Shown here: positions 33,546 through 41,461 of the stretch, piece after piece
How the letters are laid out: each line of letters opens with the position of its first letter
Numbering within the stretch: the first letter of the stretch is position 1
Assembly (NCBI GenBank): GCA_034506395.1
Contig: JAPDPQ010000034.1
Coordinates: forward strand, 1 to 52,645
Origin: a candidate division KSB1 bacterium
GTDB lineage: Bacteria; Zhuqueibacterota; Zhuqueibacteria; Thermofontimicrobiales; Thermofontimicrobiaceae
Length of the DNA stretch: 52,645 bases
Direction of reading: 5' to 3'
The notes under the pieces: model-generated
The model's database searches: none
The model's input: only the letters and a program-made list of their open reading frames with translations
Told to the model about the DNA's origin: nothing
Position numbers and translations under genes: made by a program

Positions 33546-34670
33546 ATGGCGAACAAAAAGGAAAAGATCTTTGGAACTGGCTCGATTGTGCTATTCGTGC
33601 TCATCGGTCTGGCTCTGATTGTCGCATTGATCCGCTACTTCCTGGGGTTGGGCGCCATTACCAATTTGTCGGACGCCTATCCGTGGGGAATCTGGATCAG
33701 CTTCGACCTCCTTTGTGGCGTTGCTCTGGCAGCGGGTGCGTTTGTCACTGCGGCAGTGGTCCATATCTTCGGTGGCGAAACCATGAAACCGCTGCTACGT
33801 CCCGCGATCGTCACTGGTTTTCTCGGCTACTTGCTGGTCATTATGGCACTTTTGGTGGACCTCGGACAATATTTGCGCATCTGGCATCTGATCATCTTCT
33901 GGAATTTCCATTCCCCGCTGTTCGAAGTCGGGTGGTGTGTAATGACCTATACCACTGTACTGGCTTTGGAGTTCGCCCCAATGGTGTTTGAGCGATACAA
34001 CCTCAAAGCGCCCCTGAAATTATTCAAAAAAATCTCCATTGTGCTTATCATCGCTGGCATCGTGCTTTCCACGATGCATCAATCTTCACTCGGAACGATG
34101 TTCTTAATTATGCCTGAGAAGCTCCATCCCTTGTGGCATACGCCCATCTTGCCAGTGCTGTTCTTAACCTCAGCAATTGCAGTTGGCATTGCGATGGTGA
34201 TCTTTGAAAGCACGATCAGCGCCAAAGTGTTCAAGCGAAAACCAGAAACCTTTGCTCAAGGTAGGTTGGCCATTGGTTTGCCTTGGGTGCTGGGGATCTA
34301 TTTTATCATGAAACTCGCTGATTTGATCGTCCAAGGCGATTTCTGGCTGCTGTTCAAGGGCTCAGCGGCAAGTTACTTGTTCATTCTGGAGATGGTTATT
34401 GGGGTGATTATCCCCTTCTTTATCTTCTTGAGCAAGCGCGTTCGCCAAAGCACCAAAGCAATGTTCAATGGCTCGTTGTTTGTCATCGCAGGACTGATAT
34501 TGAACCGATTCAACGTATCCATGTTCGGCATCAAGGCTCCAGCTTACGCATGGTATTTCCCACATGTGATGGAAATTATTATCACTGTCGGTCTTGTCTC
34601 TGCGGGAATTATGGCGTATTACCTTATCGTGCGCAACTTCCCAGTATTAACGGAAGAGCCTTCGCACTGA
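33546..34670 (+). CDS. hybB: HybB/NrfD-type membrane subunit of the formate dehydrogenase
   Basis: The 374-aa protein has about ten membrane helices and reads like HybB: AYPWGIWISFD near the N-terminus, 'GQYLRIWH', 'STMHQSSLGTMFLI' and 'HPLWHTPILPVLFL'. HybB-type subunits bind menaquinone without heme, unlike the diheme FdnI of E. coli formate dehydrogenase-N. The start lies one base after the preceding stop, with GAGGTGTAGC upstream. The complex should reduce menaquinone with formate, possibly without charge separation. A strong hairpin follows at 34701. Confidence 0.9.
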   Translation: MANKKEKIFGTGSIVLFVLIGLALIVALIRYFLGLGAITNLSDAYPWGIWISFDLLCGVALAAGAFVTAAVVHIFGGETMKPLLRPAIVTGFLGYLLVIMALLVDLGQYLRIWHLIIFWNFHSPLFEVGWCVMTYTTVLALEFAPMVFERYNLKAPLKLFKKISIVLIIAGIVLSTMHQSSLGTMFLIMPEKLHPLWHTPILPVLFLTSAIAVGIAMVIFESTISAKVFKRKPETFAQGRLAIGLPWVLGIYFIMKLADLIVQGDFWLLFKGSAASYLFILEMVIGVIIPFFIFLSKRVRQSTKAMFNGSLFVIAGLILNRFNVSMFGIKAPAYAWYFPHVMEIIITVGLVSAGIMAYYLIVRNFPVLTEEPSH

Positions 34671-34700
34671 TTATTCGGGTCGAGCTTTTGAACTGGTTGA

Positions 34701-34760
34701 CAGGGTAGTTTGGCAATCTTTTTAGAGGACTTCGCCCCTCTAAAAGGATTGCCTTCCCTG
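34701..34760 (+). terminator. Long two-step hairpin ending the formate dehydrogenase operon
   Basis: GGCAATCTTTTTAGAGG (34712-34728) pairs with CCTCTAAAAGGATTGCC (34737-34753) with one G-U-type exception, around the loop ACTTCGCC. An outer CAGGG (34701-34705)/CCCTG (34756-34760) extends the stem. It lies 30 bases after the HybB-type gene and is the most stable-looking hairpin in the window. Confidence 0.75.
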
Positions 34761-34838
34761 CTTTGACATTTGAAATCTGAATTGTCGCTGGGCGACCACA
34801 TGCTCAAAATCAATATCGCATAACTGAAAGAGCAGCCA

Positions 34839-35966
34839 ATGAAAAAAAGATTTGCTTTTTGGATTTCGATTGCAGCCATAGTTTCGATCGGATTTTTCTG
34901 TTCCACACTCGAAAGCCAAACGATCAAGCCGCTATTGAAACCGGGTGATCCTATACCAGCAATTGAAATTAAAGCGAATTTGACAAATGCAGAGCGGCAA
35001 TATCTCGGGGTTAAAAATTCAAAGAAATTTCGTCTGAGCGAGATTCAGGCTTCAGTCATCCTCGTGGAATTTTTCAACAAGTATTGTCCGCACTGCCAGC
35101 GGCAGGCGCCAATTTTGAATGAACTTTATAACGACATCCAGCAAGATGCTGAGCTAAAATCCAAGGTCAAAATGCTGGGGATTGGGTCAGGTAATAACGC
35201 ACGACAGATAGAGCTATTTCGACAGGAAAAAAACATTCCATTCCCGTTAATCCCCGATGAAGAATTTGTGTTGCACGACGAAGTTGGTCGCCCAAAAACA
35301 CCTTTTACGATTCTGATCAAAAAAACAGATCATGCCAACGGAGTGGTGAGCTCAGTATCACTGGGTGTTGTTACAAACAAAGATCAGTTACTGGCGGAGA
35401 TCCGCACCCTGGTTGTCTCAAATGTTTTGGTGCTCCATAAACCAGAAGAGCAAACAGGAGCGCCGCAGCGTAAAGGGGATGCGGCCCAGCTAAGCGACGA
35501 GGAATTTCAAAAAATCGTGAGCGATCGACTGGCCGCTTCCGGCGAAAAGGTGATCCAATTCCAACGCATCCTGACTGTCGATCCGATCTTCGATATTGTC
35601 TATAAAATCCAAGTGCAGCGATCAACTGGCCTAGCGACCGTAACCTATTTTGTTCGGAAAGTGTACCGAAATACGGTGTGTGGCAATTGCCATGATGCCC
35701 ATTTCTGGTACTGTTTCGACACGAAAGGGAAAATCATCAATTTTTACTCTATTTATCTCACCAAAGCTTATAACAAGCTCTGGAGCGAGAGTGAATTACT
35801 TGCTTTTACCAAACGGTTCATCGGACGATCGATTCAGGACAAATTTATCTTTAACCCTACAACAGATGCAGTGACTGGTGCAACAATTACCGCTAGTTTG
35901 ATTTACGATACGCTTGGGGAGACAAAAAATTTGTTCGCTCAACTGAAAAAGATGGGAGCCATATAG
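34839..35966 (+). CDS. Thioredoxin-like protein fused to a heme-c motif and an FMN-binding domain
   Basis: The 375-aa protein has a signal peptide or uncleaved anchor (1-26), a TlpA-like redoxin domain (about 30-195) with C83-P-H-C86, and a linker. The C-terminal domain (about 225-370) has C281-G-N-C284-H285, a c-heme motif, and D343-A-V-T-G-A-T349. The latter fits the DxxTGAT consensus at which ApbE attaches FMN to Thr in NqrC, RnfG and FMN-bind proteins. Thiol, heme and flavin in one exported chain suggests a periplasmic redox adaptor. The fusion is not one I recognise. It lies between the formate dehydrogenase operon and a porin gene. No apbE is present in this window. Confidence 0.75.
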   Translation: MKKRFAFWISIAAIVSIGFFCSTLESQTIKPLLKPGDPIPAIEIKANLTNAERQYLGVKNSKKFRLSEIQASVILVEFFNKYCPHCQRQAPILNELYNDIQQDAELKSKVKMLGIGSGNNARQIELFRQEKNIPFPLIPDEEFVLHDEVGRPKTPFTILIKKTDHANGVVSSVSLGVVTNKDQLLAEIRTLVVSNVLVLHKPEEQTGAPQRKGDAAQLSDEEFQKIVSDRLAASGEKVIQFQRILTVDPIFDIVYKIQVQRSTGLATVTYFVRKVYRNTVCGNCHDAHFWYCFDTKGKIINFYSIYLTKAYNKLWSESELLAFTKRFIGRSIQDKFIFNPTTDAVTGATITASLIYDTLGETKNLFAQLKKMGAI

Positions 35967-36011
35967 TCAATTATTCAAACCGAGCCAAACAAATTTGAGG
36001 AGGTTAATCCA

Positions 36012-37106
36012 ATGAAGCGCGTGATTCTGATGAATCTTTTTCTCTTAGTTTTAGTTGCTACTCTTTCTGCTCAAGTAAAACTGGAGCACTACGGTTTTCT
36101 CAAAGGCGATATGGTATATACCACAAAGGGCGTAAAATCTTTTAATGCAGAAAATCTGACCGCTGCCCAAGTCGCCAGCGGTGTTGATAATCCAGCATTA
36201 GGTTTCACTGCACAGCACAGCCGTTTTGGATTGAAAGGCAGCGCTGGTGATGCGATAAAGGTCGGCGGCACGCTCGAGCTGGATTTCTTCTGGGCTGGTT
36301 TTGATGCCAATGCTCGATCCCGGGTTCGCCTGGCTTATGCTTCCATGGCGAAAGGAAATATGGAACTCCGCTTCGGCCAACAATGGGATCTGTTTTCACC
36401 CAATATCCCAATGACCAATAACACCAATGGTATCCTCTGGTTCAGCGGCAATTACGGTTTTCGTCGGGCCCAGTTCCAATTCCATTACAAAATGCCCATG
36501 GAAAACATGACCCCCATGCTCCAGCTCTCAATCGGCGAGGCAACCCGAGAGGAATCAGGTTTGGGTAGCGATAATAAAGCAGCATTTCCAATGATTCAGG
36601 GACGTCTCTCCAGCAAGTTTATTAACAAGCATACGCTGGGCGTTTATTTTGTTTATGCCAAATACGATCCGAATCCAAATTCAGATAACGACGAGTTCAA
36701 CACCTCTGGCTTCGGTCTGGATTTCGACTTTCCATTCAGCACCATGCTGGCATTGAAAGGCGAAATCAATATGGGCACCAATTTGAATAACGCCAACTTA
36801 TTCACCCCTGCTGGCAATGGCGCAGCCAAAGATGATCGCAAAAGCATGGGCTTCTGGATTAATGCGATTTCCAAGCCATCGACCAGTGTGAACTTCGTGC
36901 TGGGTTTCGGCTCTGATAAAAATCAAACCGATAATTTGGCCAATGGAGCAACCGAATCGAACAGCACGATTTATGGGGACATTATCTTTCCATTCGGCAA
37001 TGGTTTCTCGATCGCGTTGGAAGCTCAGCACATTTCAACCAAAATCAAAGGCGGCGATACCAACTCCGCCCTTGTATTGGATATTGCAGGAATTCTTAAT
37101 TTCTAA
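36012..37106 (+). CDS. DcaP-like outer-membrane porin
   Basis: The ATG at 36012 follows GAGGAGGTTAATCCA. The 364-aa product has a signal peptide ending ATLSAQ and a beta-barrel with typical DcaP-like features: 'YGFLKGDMVYTTKG', 'HSRFGLKG', 'LELDFFWAGFD', 'RVRLAYASM', 'LRFGQQWDLFSP', and a C-terminal Phe. DcaP proteins are trimeric channels for organic acids and other small anions. The 45-base gap to the redoxin fusion suggests cotranscription, and a terminator follows directly. The cargo is unknown; formate or another carboxylate would suit the neighbours. Confidence 0.82.
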   Translation: MKRVILMNLFLLVLVATLSAQVKLEHYGFLKGDMVYTTKGVKSFNAENLTAAQVASGVDNPALGFTAQHSRFGLKGSAGDAIKVGGTLELDFFWAGFDANARSRVRLAYASMAKGNMELRFGQQWDLFSPNIPMTNNTNGILWFSGNYGFRRAQFQFHYKMPMENMTPMLQLSIGEATREESGLGSDNKAAFPMIQGRLSSKFINKHTLGVYFVYAKYDPNPNSDNDEFNTSGFGLDFDFPFSTMLALKGEINMGTNLNNANLFTPAGNGAAKDDRKSMGFWINAISKPSTSVNFVLGFGSDKNQTDNLANGATESNSTIYGDIIFPFGNGFSIALEAQHISTKIKGGDTNSALVLDIAGILNF

Positions 37107-37121
37107 TTTGGAATCGTCGTG

Positions 37122-37158
37122 ATGATCGTCATCCGCCCCATTGGTGGATGACGATCAT
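37122..37158 (+). terminator. Hairpin terminator after the porin gene
   Basis: ATGATCGTCATCC (37122-37134) and GGATGACGATCAT (37146-37158) are perfect 13-base arms with an 11-base loop, 15 bases after the stop and followed by TCAATTTTATT. Confidence 0.8.
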
Positions 37159-37537
37159 TCAATTTTATTAAATCATATCTCCGAGTCCTTCTGCCTACGG
37201 GAAAAATCCCACGGCAAAGGACCGATAGGGTTTGATTGGAAACGGTCAAGCCTCCCGGACTTGGAAAGGAGATCCTATTTTGTCTCTCGATTTTCCTACG
37301 AGTACAACCACAAGGGACATCCTTTTTAATCCCCAATCGATTCATTATGCCACAAAAACACATGGCATGCATGGAGCGGGAGAGCTACTGGATTGCTTTT
37401 CGATCGATTCCCTGAGGAGAAAATTAAGCCGCAATTTGCGCGAATTAGACGAATTGCGCTGATGACCGATTGGCGCAATTAGACCAATTAGCGAAATTAG
37501 CAGTGAGAGAATTATTGATTTCAACTCAGGAGGTTTT
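37159..37537. repeat. Gene-free stretch with AATTAG/GCGCAATT repeats
   Basis: No supported gene. From about 37440 to 37505 short units recur (GCGAATTAGA, GCGCAATTAGA, ACCAATTAG, GCGAAATTAGC), including the inverted pair AATTGCGC (37453-37460)/GCGCAATT (37474-37481). A related GCGAATTAG/GAAATTAGCGG stretch lies near 48555-48597, so this is probably a degenerate dispersed repeat. Confidence 0.45.
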
Positions 37538-38332
37538 ATGCGCTTTTCAAATTCACCTTTGCTCTCGTTCATCGCCGCAGTTCTTCTTAGCCTCGGTTTA
37601 ATAGCAGGATGTGATAAAGATAATCCTACAACACTGAAACCCGATCCAGAAGACTATCTCTGGATCCATTTTAAATCCGATTCCATTAAAGTAGATTTTG
37701 CTTCGCTACCAAAGATCGATGCTGATGGCGAGGAAGCCATTCAACTCAGCTCGTTTATCAGCTCGGCGTTGATCCAACCTTACCAGGACAAAAATGGAAA
37801 TCTGCATGATACGCGACGCTTATACTCTTATCAAATTGTCGGTGACGATGGTTTTTCCGCCACGGTGAAAGGATATCCAAATAATATTTGGGAGCACCTG
37901 GCATTAGGACATATTCTCACAAAAACTCGGCAGGTCGTTTTCCCCGATGACAAGATCGATTTGCCCGGGGCTTACAATGTGAAATTCGCTCGGCATATTT
38001 ATATCCATCGCAAGTTTGATGTGGTGACACCAGACTCGATATCCTTCATAGAGCTGAGAAAATTAACTCCGATTTCGATCAATAATCCGGATGGCGTGGC
38101 GGAGCTGGCGCTGCCACTAAAAGATTTCTTATCACCTTTTGTGGCCAATCCAGAGAATCGACAATTCAGCCTCATGGCCGTCGATGGCTACCAGCCGCCG
38201 ACGGATTTGACCTGGGATCAATTTCAAACAGGATACTGGCTGTTGACCAGCGAAATCACCTTGTTCACTGATCCAGCCCTAAGCAGTGGAAAATATAAAT
38301 TGAAAGTATTAGAAAAGATTTTGGTGAAGTAA
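37538..38332 (+). CDS. Lipoprotein with two SUOX-fold-like halves, upstream of a TonB receptor
   Basis: The ATG at 37538 follows CAGGAGGTTTT. The 264-aa protein has a lipoprotein signal ending LIAGC (Cys near 25). The first half (about 60-180) reads like the sulfite-oxidase-type molybdopterin-binding fold: a VxLSSFISS helix, 'YSYQIVGDDGFSATVKGY', and a closing 'RHIYIHRKFDVV' strand. A second, shorter copy (about 185-264) has 'LPLKDFL', 'LMAVDGYQPP' and a closing strand. The cofactor Cys of true sulfite oxidases is not evident, so it may be a binding rather than catalytic domain. It ends three bases before a TonB-dependent receptor start; a surface substrate-capture role is inferred. Confidence 0.55.
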   Translation: MRFSNSPLLSFIAAVLLSLGLIAGCDKDNPTTLKPDPEDYLWIHFKSDSIKVDFASLPKIDADGEEAIQLSSFISSALIQPYQDKNGNLHDTRRLYSYQIVGDDGFSATVKGYPNNIWEHLALGHILTKTRQVVFPDDKIDLPGAYNVKFARHIYIHRKFDVVTPDSISFIELRKLTPISINNPDGVAELALPLKDFLSPFVANPENRQFSLMAVDGYQPPTDLTWDQFQTGYWLLTSEITLFTDPALSSGKYKLKVLEKILVK

Positions 38333-38335
38333 GCC

Positions 38336-40282
38336 ATGAGACGAATCACGATTCTGCTTATTATTTATTCGCTTTTTTCTCTAAGAGCCCAGTACGGTTT
38401 TGGTCAATCTCAATATTTCTTTCAGGGTGATTCTGTGGTTGAAGCGTATCGCTTGCAAGAAGTGGTTGTGTACGGCAGCCGTGAGCCCATCCCTGCTTCA
38501 ATGAGAATTGAGATTAATCAATCGCAAATGAAGCACCGAAATTCCGCTACGGTAGCAGAGTTGCTTAATTTGGAGCCAGGATTGAATCTCAAGTCGGGAT
38601 ACAAGGGTGAAACTGAAACACGAATCCGAGCCTTTCGCTCCAGCGAGGTATTGGTTCTGGTGGACGGCCGGCCCATCAATCCCGGCTATTACGGCAAAGT
38701 CGATCTCTCGATGTTGCCGCTCGACAATCTTGCCAAAATCACTATCGTGAAAGGACCGGCATCGGTTGCCTATGGTGCCAATAGCATGGGCGGGGTGATC
38801 AACATTATCACGCAGAATGGCATGGAAAAGCCTCGGACCGTTATCGAGACGAAATTTGGAGACCACCAATTTCGTCAGCTCAACTTGAATCATAGCCGGC
38901 AAATCGATCGCTGGAACTACTGGTTTTCGGCCTACGAGCATTATTCCAAAGGCTTTACCATGAGTCAGGAATTTGTGCCAACGAAGTACGAAAACGGGGG
39001 CTTGAGAGACCTGAGCTCCTATCACAAAATGGGTATTAGCGGCAAGCTGGGTTTTCAGGCGACCGAGAAATTTTTGTTGGCCCTAGCATCCGATTATCAT
39101 TGGGCGAAAAAAGATATTCCGGTCGCTACCCGTTTCGTCCCGGGAGATACTCCCCGCTACTGGCGCTTTCCACATTGGAAACGATCCAGCACTACACTCA
39201 GTAGTGAATGGCAGCCCAATCCTAAACTTCTTTTGAAATTGATCCTGTTTGCAGATTTATATAATGATCGGCTGATCAATTATCTCAATGCCAACATGAG
39301 AGATGACCAGATCGACTATGATTCGCTGCTTGAAAATATCACGCTGGGTGGATTGATGCATGGCGAATATCGGCTATCGAGCCAGCATCACCTCCTAACT
39401 GGAATCCAGTTTCGGAAGGATTTGATGGAGAAAAAAGCCGATTTGGAAGAGCCATGGGAGGATCATTTTGCCATGACTGGCTCAATATTTCTGCAGGATG
39501 ATTTTCAGCCCTGGAAAAAGACGACCATAACGGCAGGAGTCGGATACCATTTCCATCGAACCGAATCCAAAAATTCTACAAGCCGATTTGCACCGATGAT
39601 CAGCTTGCAACAAGAGCTGCCTGGGGCATGGAAATTATTTTCGAGCTACTCCCATGCGATTCGATTTCCAGTGCTGCATCAATTGTATAGCGCCACTTCT
39701 GGCAATCCCGAGCTGCAACCCGAAAACGCCGATAAATTCGAACTGGGGATCAATAAAATATTCCAGTTTTCCGATCCGAATCGATATTGCTCAGTAGATT
39801 TGGCAGTGTTCTACAATAAAATGGACAACATGATCTATCGGGCCACCCGCTCATTGCGGTTTAAAAACTTAGCTCAAGCGACGATGCAAGGAGCAGAAGT
39901 GCGATTCGATTGGTCAATTCATCGTTTTCTGGGAGGCGAATTTTGTTATAGCTATATCGATGTGCCCCGGTCCGCTCCTGAGATTAGCGATTACTTGCCT
40001 GCAAATAAACTGCGGCTGATGGTAAATTTGAAGACTGATTTCAGAACAAATTTGAATTATGAAATGGGGTACGTAGATACTCGGCATTTTTATTATAGCA
40101 GCGTTTTCGCCGTGACATTGCCGGCTTATTTCGTCCACAATATCAACATTAGTTATGAGTTGACGAAAAAGATCAACATGCGACTGGAAGCGAGCAATCT
40201 GTTCGATGCTCAATATGAAGAGGAATTTGGCTATCCCCAGCCAGGCAGGCAAATTATTGGTGGATTACGACTTATTTTATGA
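38336..40282 (+). CDS. TonB-dependent outer-membrane receptor
   Basis: The 648-aa protein has a signal peptide ending GFGQ, a TonB-box-like N-terminus (RLQEVVVYGSRE), a plug domain (about 45-165: 'VAELLNLEPGLNLK', 'VLVLVDGRPIN', 'ITIVKGPASVAYGANSMGGVINIIT') and a 22-strand-type barrel ending 'GYPQPGRQIIGGLRLIL'. It resembles vitamin B12/siderophore-type receptors. It overlaps almost directly with the upstream SUOX-like lipoprotein gene, which probably delivers its substrate. No ferric, cobalamin or sugar gene is present to name the cargo. A strong bidirectional terminator follows. Confidence 0.92.
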   Translation: MRRITILLIIYSLFSLRAQYGFGQSQYFFQGDSVVEAYRLQEVVVYGSREPIPASMRIEINQSQMKHRNSATVAELLNLEPGLNLKSGYKGETETRIRAFRSSEVLVLVDGRPINPGYYGKVDLSMLPLDNLAKITIVKGPASVAYGANSMGGVINIITQNGMEKPRTVIETKFGDHQFRQLNLNHSRQIDRWNYWFSAYEHYSKGFTMSQEFVPTKYENGGLRDLSSYHKMGISGKLGFQATEKFLLALASDYHWAKKDIPVATRFVPGDTPRYWRFPHWKRSSTTLSSEWQPNPKLLLKLILFADLYNDRLINYLNANMRDDQIDYDSLLENITLGGLMHGEYRLSSQHHLLTGIQFRKDLMEKKADLEEPWEDHFAMTGSIFLQDDFQPWKKTTITAGVGYHFHRTESKNSTSRFAPMISLQQELPGAWKLFSSYSHAIRFPVLHQLYSATSGNPELQPENADKFELGINKIFQFSDPNRYCSVDLAVFYNKMDNMIYRATRSLRFKNLAQATMQGAEVRFDWSIHRFLGGEFCYSYIDVPRSAPEISDYLPANKLRLMVNLKTDFRTNLNYEMGYVDTRHFYYSSVFAVTLPAYFVHNINISYELTKKINMRLEASNLFDAQYEEEFGYPQPGRQIIGGLRLIL

Positions 40283-40326
40283 GCTAAAATTCGCTCTTCA
40301 GATCATTGAGAGAAAATTTTTAAGGA

Positions 40327-40363
40327 TGCGACCGCCATCGGATCATGGGTGATGGCGGTCGCA
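40327..40363. terminator. Bidirectional terminator between convergent receptor clusters
   Basis: TGCGACCGCCATC (40327-40339) and GATGGCGGTCGCA (40351-40363) form a perfect 13-bp GC-rich stem with an 11-base loop, between the plus-strand receptor stop (40282) and the minus-strand gene stop (40372). Confidence 0.8.
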
Positions 40364-40371
40364 CAGTGATT

Positions 40372-41427
40372 TCACCAGCCAATCTCAATCGATACAAGAT
40401 CTGAACGCGTCTGTTTCTCATTCTCCAGCAGTTGATACAATGAGATCTCTCCAGATCGATAGGCCTCATAATTTGTGGCTGGAATTTTTTCCCCAGAATT
40501 CGACACAACAAATATTCCCTTGGCAATCACTCCTTGATTTGCCAAAGGATCAATCAGGGCAAATAAATTTTGCCATAGCACCGCTTCTTCGTTGGTTAAT
40601 GACCGCGCAAAAAGGGCCACATTACCTGCAAAGAGAAAGAAGATCTTCCTCAATCGAAACCCAAATGGGACTTTTTCGCCTCGGACTTTCAACGTTCCCG
40701 AAGAATCTGGGGACAATTTCATCCGCTGTGCAATCTCATCGAACAGATATTCCTTGAGATGCCCATCAAAAGTGAAAACGCCGAAGTCCATCCCAGCGCA
40801 GCCCATTGCCGTCAGCACCTGGTTTACGCTCCAGCCAGAAAACTTTTCTGAAATAGAATCTCTGAGCGATTGAAACGCTGGCAGATCGAAAAAGAAGAAT
40901 CGCCAAATTGATGGCTGCGGTGATTTGGTCTCCAATACGAGCTCAATTTTGGACGGGTTGTTCACCCAATGCATCTCGTGGAGATCTGGAAAGATGATTC
41001 GCATATCACCGAATTTCTGTGACCACTTCTTATTTTTTATCGCAAAAGCGCACATTGCCGTTTCAGCTTGTTTCATCCGCGGCCCAGTGATGGCTGATGA
41101 ATAGCCATCTGGGGCTCTGATCACCAGACGCCTAATGGCCGACCAATCGATCTGCTGACTCTGCCAAATGAAATCTCTCAGATAAACTCCTTGCCACATG
41201 ATATTCTCTTTGGTCTTATGGTCTGGCAATTCAACACTATGAATCGGGAGAGATTTGATGACGTCAAGATGGATGAATTTCGAAGTGGTATCATTTGCAT
41301 CGGGATGAACGATGATCAATTCAAAACCCGATGCTCTAAGATCTTGCAAGTCGGCAGAAATGCCGAATGAACAAATCAGGATAATCCATCCGATAATAAT
41401 GGTTGCTCGAAAACTGATTCTCATCAT
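40372..41427 (-). CDS. Exported SUOX-fold-like protein paired with a TonB receptor
   Basis: The 351-aa protein has a signal peptide (1-25, ending SFGISA). Residues about 28-185 resemble the sulfite-oxidase-type molybdopterin-binding domain: 'MWQGVYLRDFIWQ' recalls the GVPLRDLL helix, 'RLVIRAPDGYSSAI' the V-x-A-x-DGY strand, then 'GDMRIIFPD' and a final 'SKIELVLE' strand. The C-terminal half (about 200-350) also contains 'GEKVPFGFRLRKI'. It is not recognised as an enzyme, and the molybdenum ligand Cys is not evident. It lies 34 bases after the TonB receptor gene 41462-43645 in the same operon, mirroring the arrangement at 37538-40282. Confidence 0.55.
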   Translation of the reverse strand: MMRISFRATIIIGWIILICSFGISADLQDLRASGFELIIVHPDANDTTSKFIHLDVIKSLPIHSVELPDHKTKENIMWQGVYLRDFIWQSQQIDWSAIRRLVIRAPDGYSSAITGPRMKQAETAMCAFAIKNKKWSQKFGDMRIIFPDLHEMHWVNNPSKIELVLETKSPQPSIWRFFFFDLPAFQSLRDSISEKFSGWSVNQVLTAMGCAGMDFGVFTFDGHLKEYLFDEIAQRMKLSPDSSGTLKVRGEKVPFGFRLRKIFFLFAGNVALFARSLTNEEAVLWQNLFALIDPLANQGVIAKGIFVVSNSGEKIPATNYEAYRSGEISLYQLLENEKQTRSDLVSIEIGW

Positions 41428-41461
41428 GGCTCCAAAATAGATTACGACCCTTGGAAAATAG

